Source of the DNA: Hirundichthys speculiger
Taxonomy: Eukaryota; Chordata; Actinopteri; Beloniformes; Exocoetidae
Reading direction: 5' to 3'
Length of the DNA stretch: 64,000 nucleotides
Assembly: GCA_018398805.1 (NCBI GenBank)
Contig: JAGFBZ010000013.1
Coordinates: 110,403 to 174,402 of the forward strand
The position numbers were made by a program, and so were the translations under genes. Below the pieces are notes generated by a model. That model was not told where the DNA came from and did no database searches. It was given only the letters and a program-made list of their open reading frames with translations. Numbering within the stretch: the first letter of the stretch is position 1; each line of letters begins with the position of its first letter. This document shows, one piece after another, positions 62,764 through 64,000 of this stretch.

Positions 62764-64000
62764 AGAGTTAGGGTTAACCCTGGGATAGGGTTAACTCTAA
62801 CCTTATCCCAGGGTTAACTCTAACCCTATCCCAGGGTTAACCCTAACCCTATCCCAGGGTTAACCCTAACCCTATCCCAGGGTTAACCCTAACCCTATCC
62901 CAGGGTTAACTCTAACCCTATCCCAGGGTTAACCCTAACTCTATCCCAGGGTTAACTCTAACCCTATCCCAGGGTTAACCCTAACCCTATCCCAGGGTTA
63001 ACCCTAACTCTATCCCAGGGTTAACTCTAACCCTATCCCAGGGTTAACTCTAACCCTATCCCAGGGTTAACTCTAACCCTATTCCAGGGTTAACCCTATC
63101 CCTATCCCAGGGTTAACTCTAACCCTATCCCAGGGTTAACTCTAACCCTATCCCAGAGTTAACTCTAAGCCTATTCCAGGGTTAACTCTAACCCTATCCC
63201 AGGGTTAACTCTAACCCTATCCCAGAGTTAACTCTAAGCCTATTCCAGGGTTGATTCTAACCCTATCCCAGGGTTAACCCTAACCCTATCACAAGGTTAA
63301 CCCTATCCCAGGGTTAACTCTAACCCTATCCCAGGGTTGATTCTAACCCTATCCCAGGGTTAACTCTAAGCCTATCCCAGGGTTAACCCTAACCCTATCA
63401 CAAGGTTAACCCTATCCCAGGGTTAACTCTAACCCTATTCCAGGGCTAACCATAACCCTATCCCAGGGTTAACCTTAACCCTATCCAAGGGTTAACTCTA
63501 ACCCCATCCCAGAGTTAACTCTAACCGTATCCCAGGGTTAACCTAACCCTATCACAAGGTTAACCCTATCCCAGGGTTAACTCTAACCCTATTCCAGGGC
63601 TAACCCTAACCCTATCCCAGGGTTAACTCCCTAAACTCTAACCCCATCCCAGGGTTAACTCTAACCCTATCCCAGGGTTAACTCTGACCCTATCCCAGGG
63701 TTAACCCTAACCCTATCCCAGGGTCAACCCTAACCCTATCCCAGGGTTAACTCTAACCCTATCCCAGGGTCAACCCTAACCCTATCCCAGGGTTAACTCT
63801 AACCCTATCCCAGCGTTAACTCTAAGCCTATCCCAGGATTAACTTTAACCCTATCCCAGGGTCAACCCTAACCTTATCACAAGGTTAACCCTAACCCTAT
63901 CACAAGGTGAACCCTATCCCAGGGTTAACTCTGACCCAACCCTAACACTATCACAAGGTTAACCCTATCCCAGGGTTAACTCTAACCCTATCCCAGGGTT
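62764..64000. repeat. 23-bp telomere-like minisatellite, runs off the window
   Basis: Over 50 units of ctatcccagggttaactctaa plus cc, with taaccctaa variants. The first unit (62764-62795) is in the opposite orientation to the rest, giving a palindromic left edge. Units drift in ctaagcc, cacaagg and gtcaacc forms. Confidence 0.96.

Overview
The window looks like ray-finned fish (teleost) nuclear DNA. The only host gene I can support is the 5' half of an anoctamin (TMEM16) gene, best matched to ano1, on the + strand. The teleost assignment rests on the transposon fauna: L2- and CR1/Rex-type LINEs, an L1-type fragment, a Tc1 element, a pogo element, several hAT remnants, TTAA- and TA-flanked MITEs and a tRNA-headed SINE. 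No operon, CRISPR array, phage or other prokaryotic signal is present.

The gene. Thirteen exons join in frame to 463 codons: 8233-8337 (candidate first exon), 34863-35237, 48617-48715, 48931-49082, 50692-50746, 51202-51250, 54582-54637, 54903-54944, 55181-55245, 58703-58837, 59588-59748, 61355-61437 and a 12-nt microexon at 61984-61995. They encode the cytosolic N-terminal domain, TM1, the Cys-rich first extracellular loop, the start of TM2 and the first intracellular loop. The pore and Ca2+-binding helices lie beyond 64000. The microexon encodes EALK and sits where mammalian ANO1 has its alternative four-residue segment c.

Layout. 1-8232 is 5' flank: a 59-bp minisatellite, LINE pieces, a 0.9-kb palindrome ending at a 31-N gap, and a presumed leader. 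Intron 1 (8338-34862) holds a 20-bp array, then an 8-kb block that occurs twice in tandem (about 12.1-21.5 kb and 21.5-31.9 kb, joined at a single N), then a 28-bp array just before exon 2. Each copy of the block has a 21-bp array, a hAT remnant, interstitial telomere repeat, a TIR element, a second hAT remnant and a 29-bp array. Intron 2 (35238-48616) is transposon-rich: a near-complete LINE with target-site duplication, Tc1, long-TIR elements, L1, a TTAA MITE, two small MITEs, and a SINE split by a 46-bp array. From exon 3 onward most introns longer than about 450 bp carry their own tandem array with an unrelated unit: intron 4, 11 bp; intron 5, 42 bp; intron 6, 74 bp; intron 9, 23 bp inside a pogo transposon plus 28 bp; intron 11, 39 bp; intron 13, 23 bp. 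Introns 10 (750 bp) and 12 (546 bp) are exceptions.

What stands out. The novelty lies in the repeats rather than in a new gene system. The 11-bp array reads as about 90 consecutive DR5 nuclear-receptor half-sites. The 39-bp array alternates RFX X-box-like and CRE sequences. The 74-bp array is a train of about 33 potential stem-loops. The 46-bp array grew between the A and B boxes of a tRNA-type promoter. The 23-bp array grew out of transposase codons. The tandem 8-kb block may be a real duplication or two haplotypes joined by the assembler. Motif calls are by eye, and any tandem unit of this length can match some transcription-factor motif by chance.
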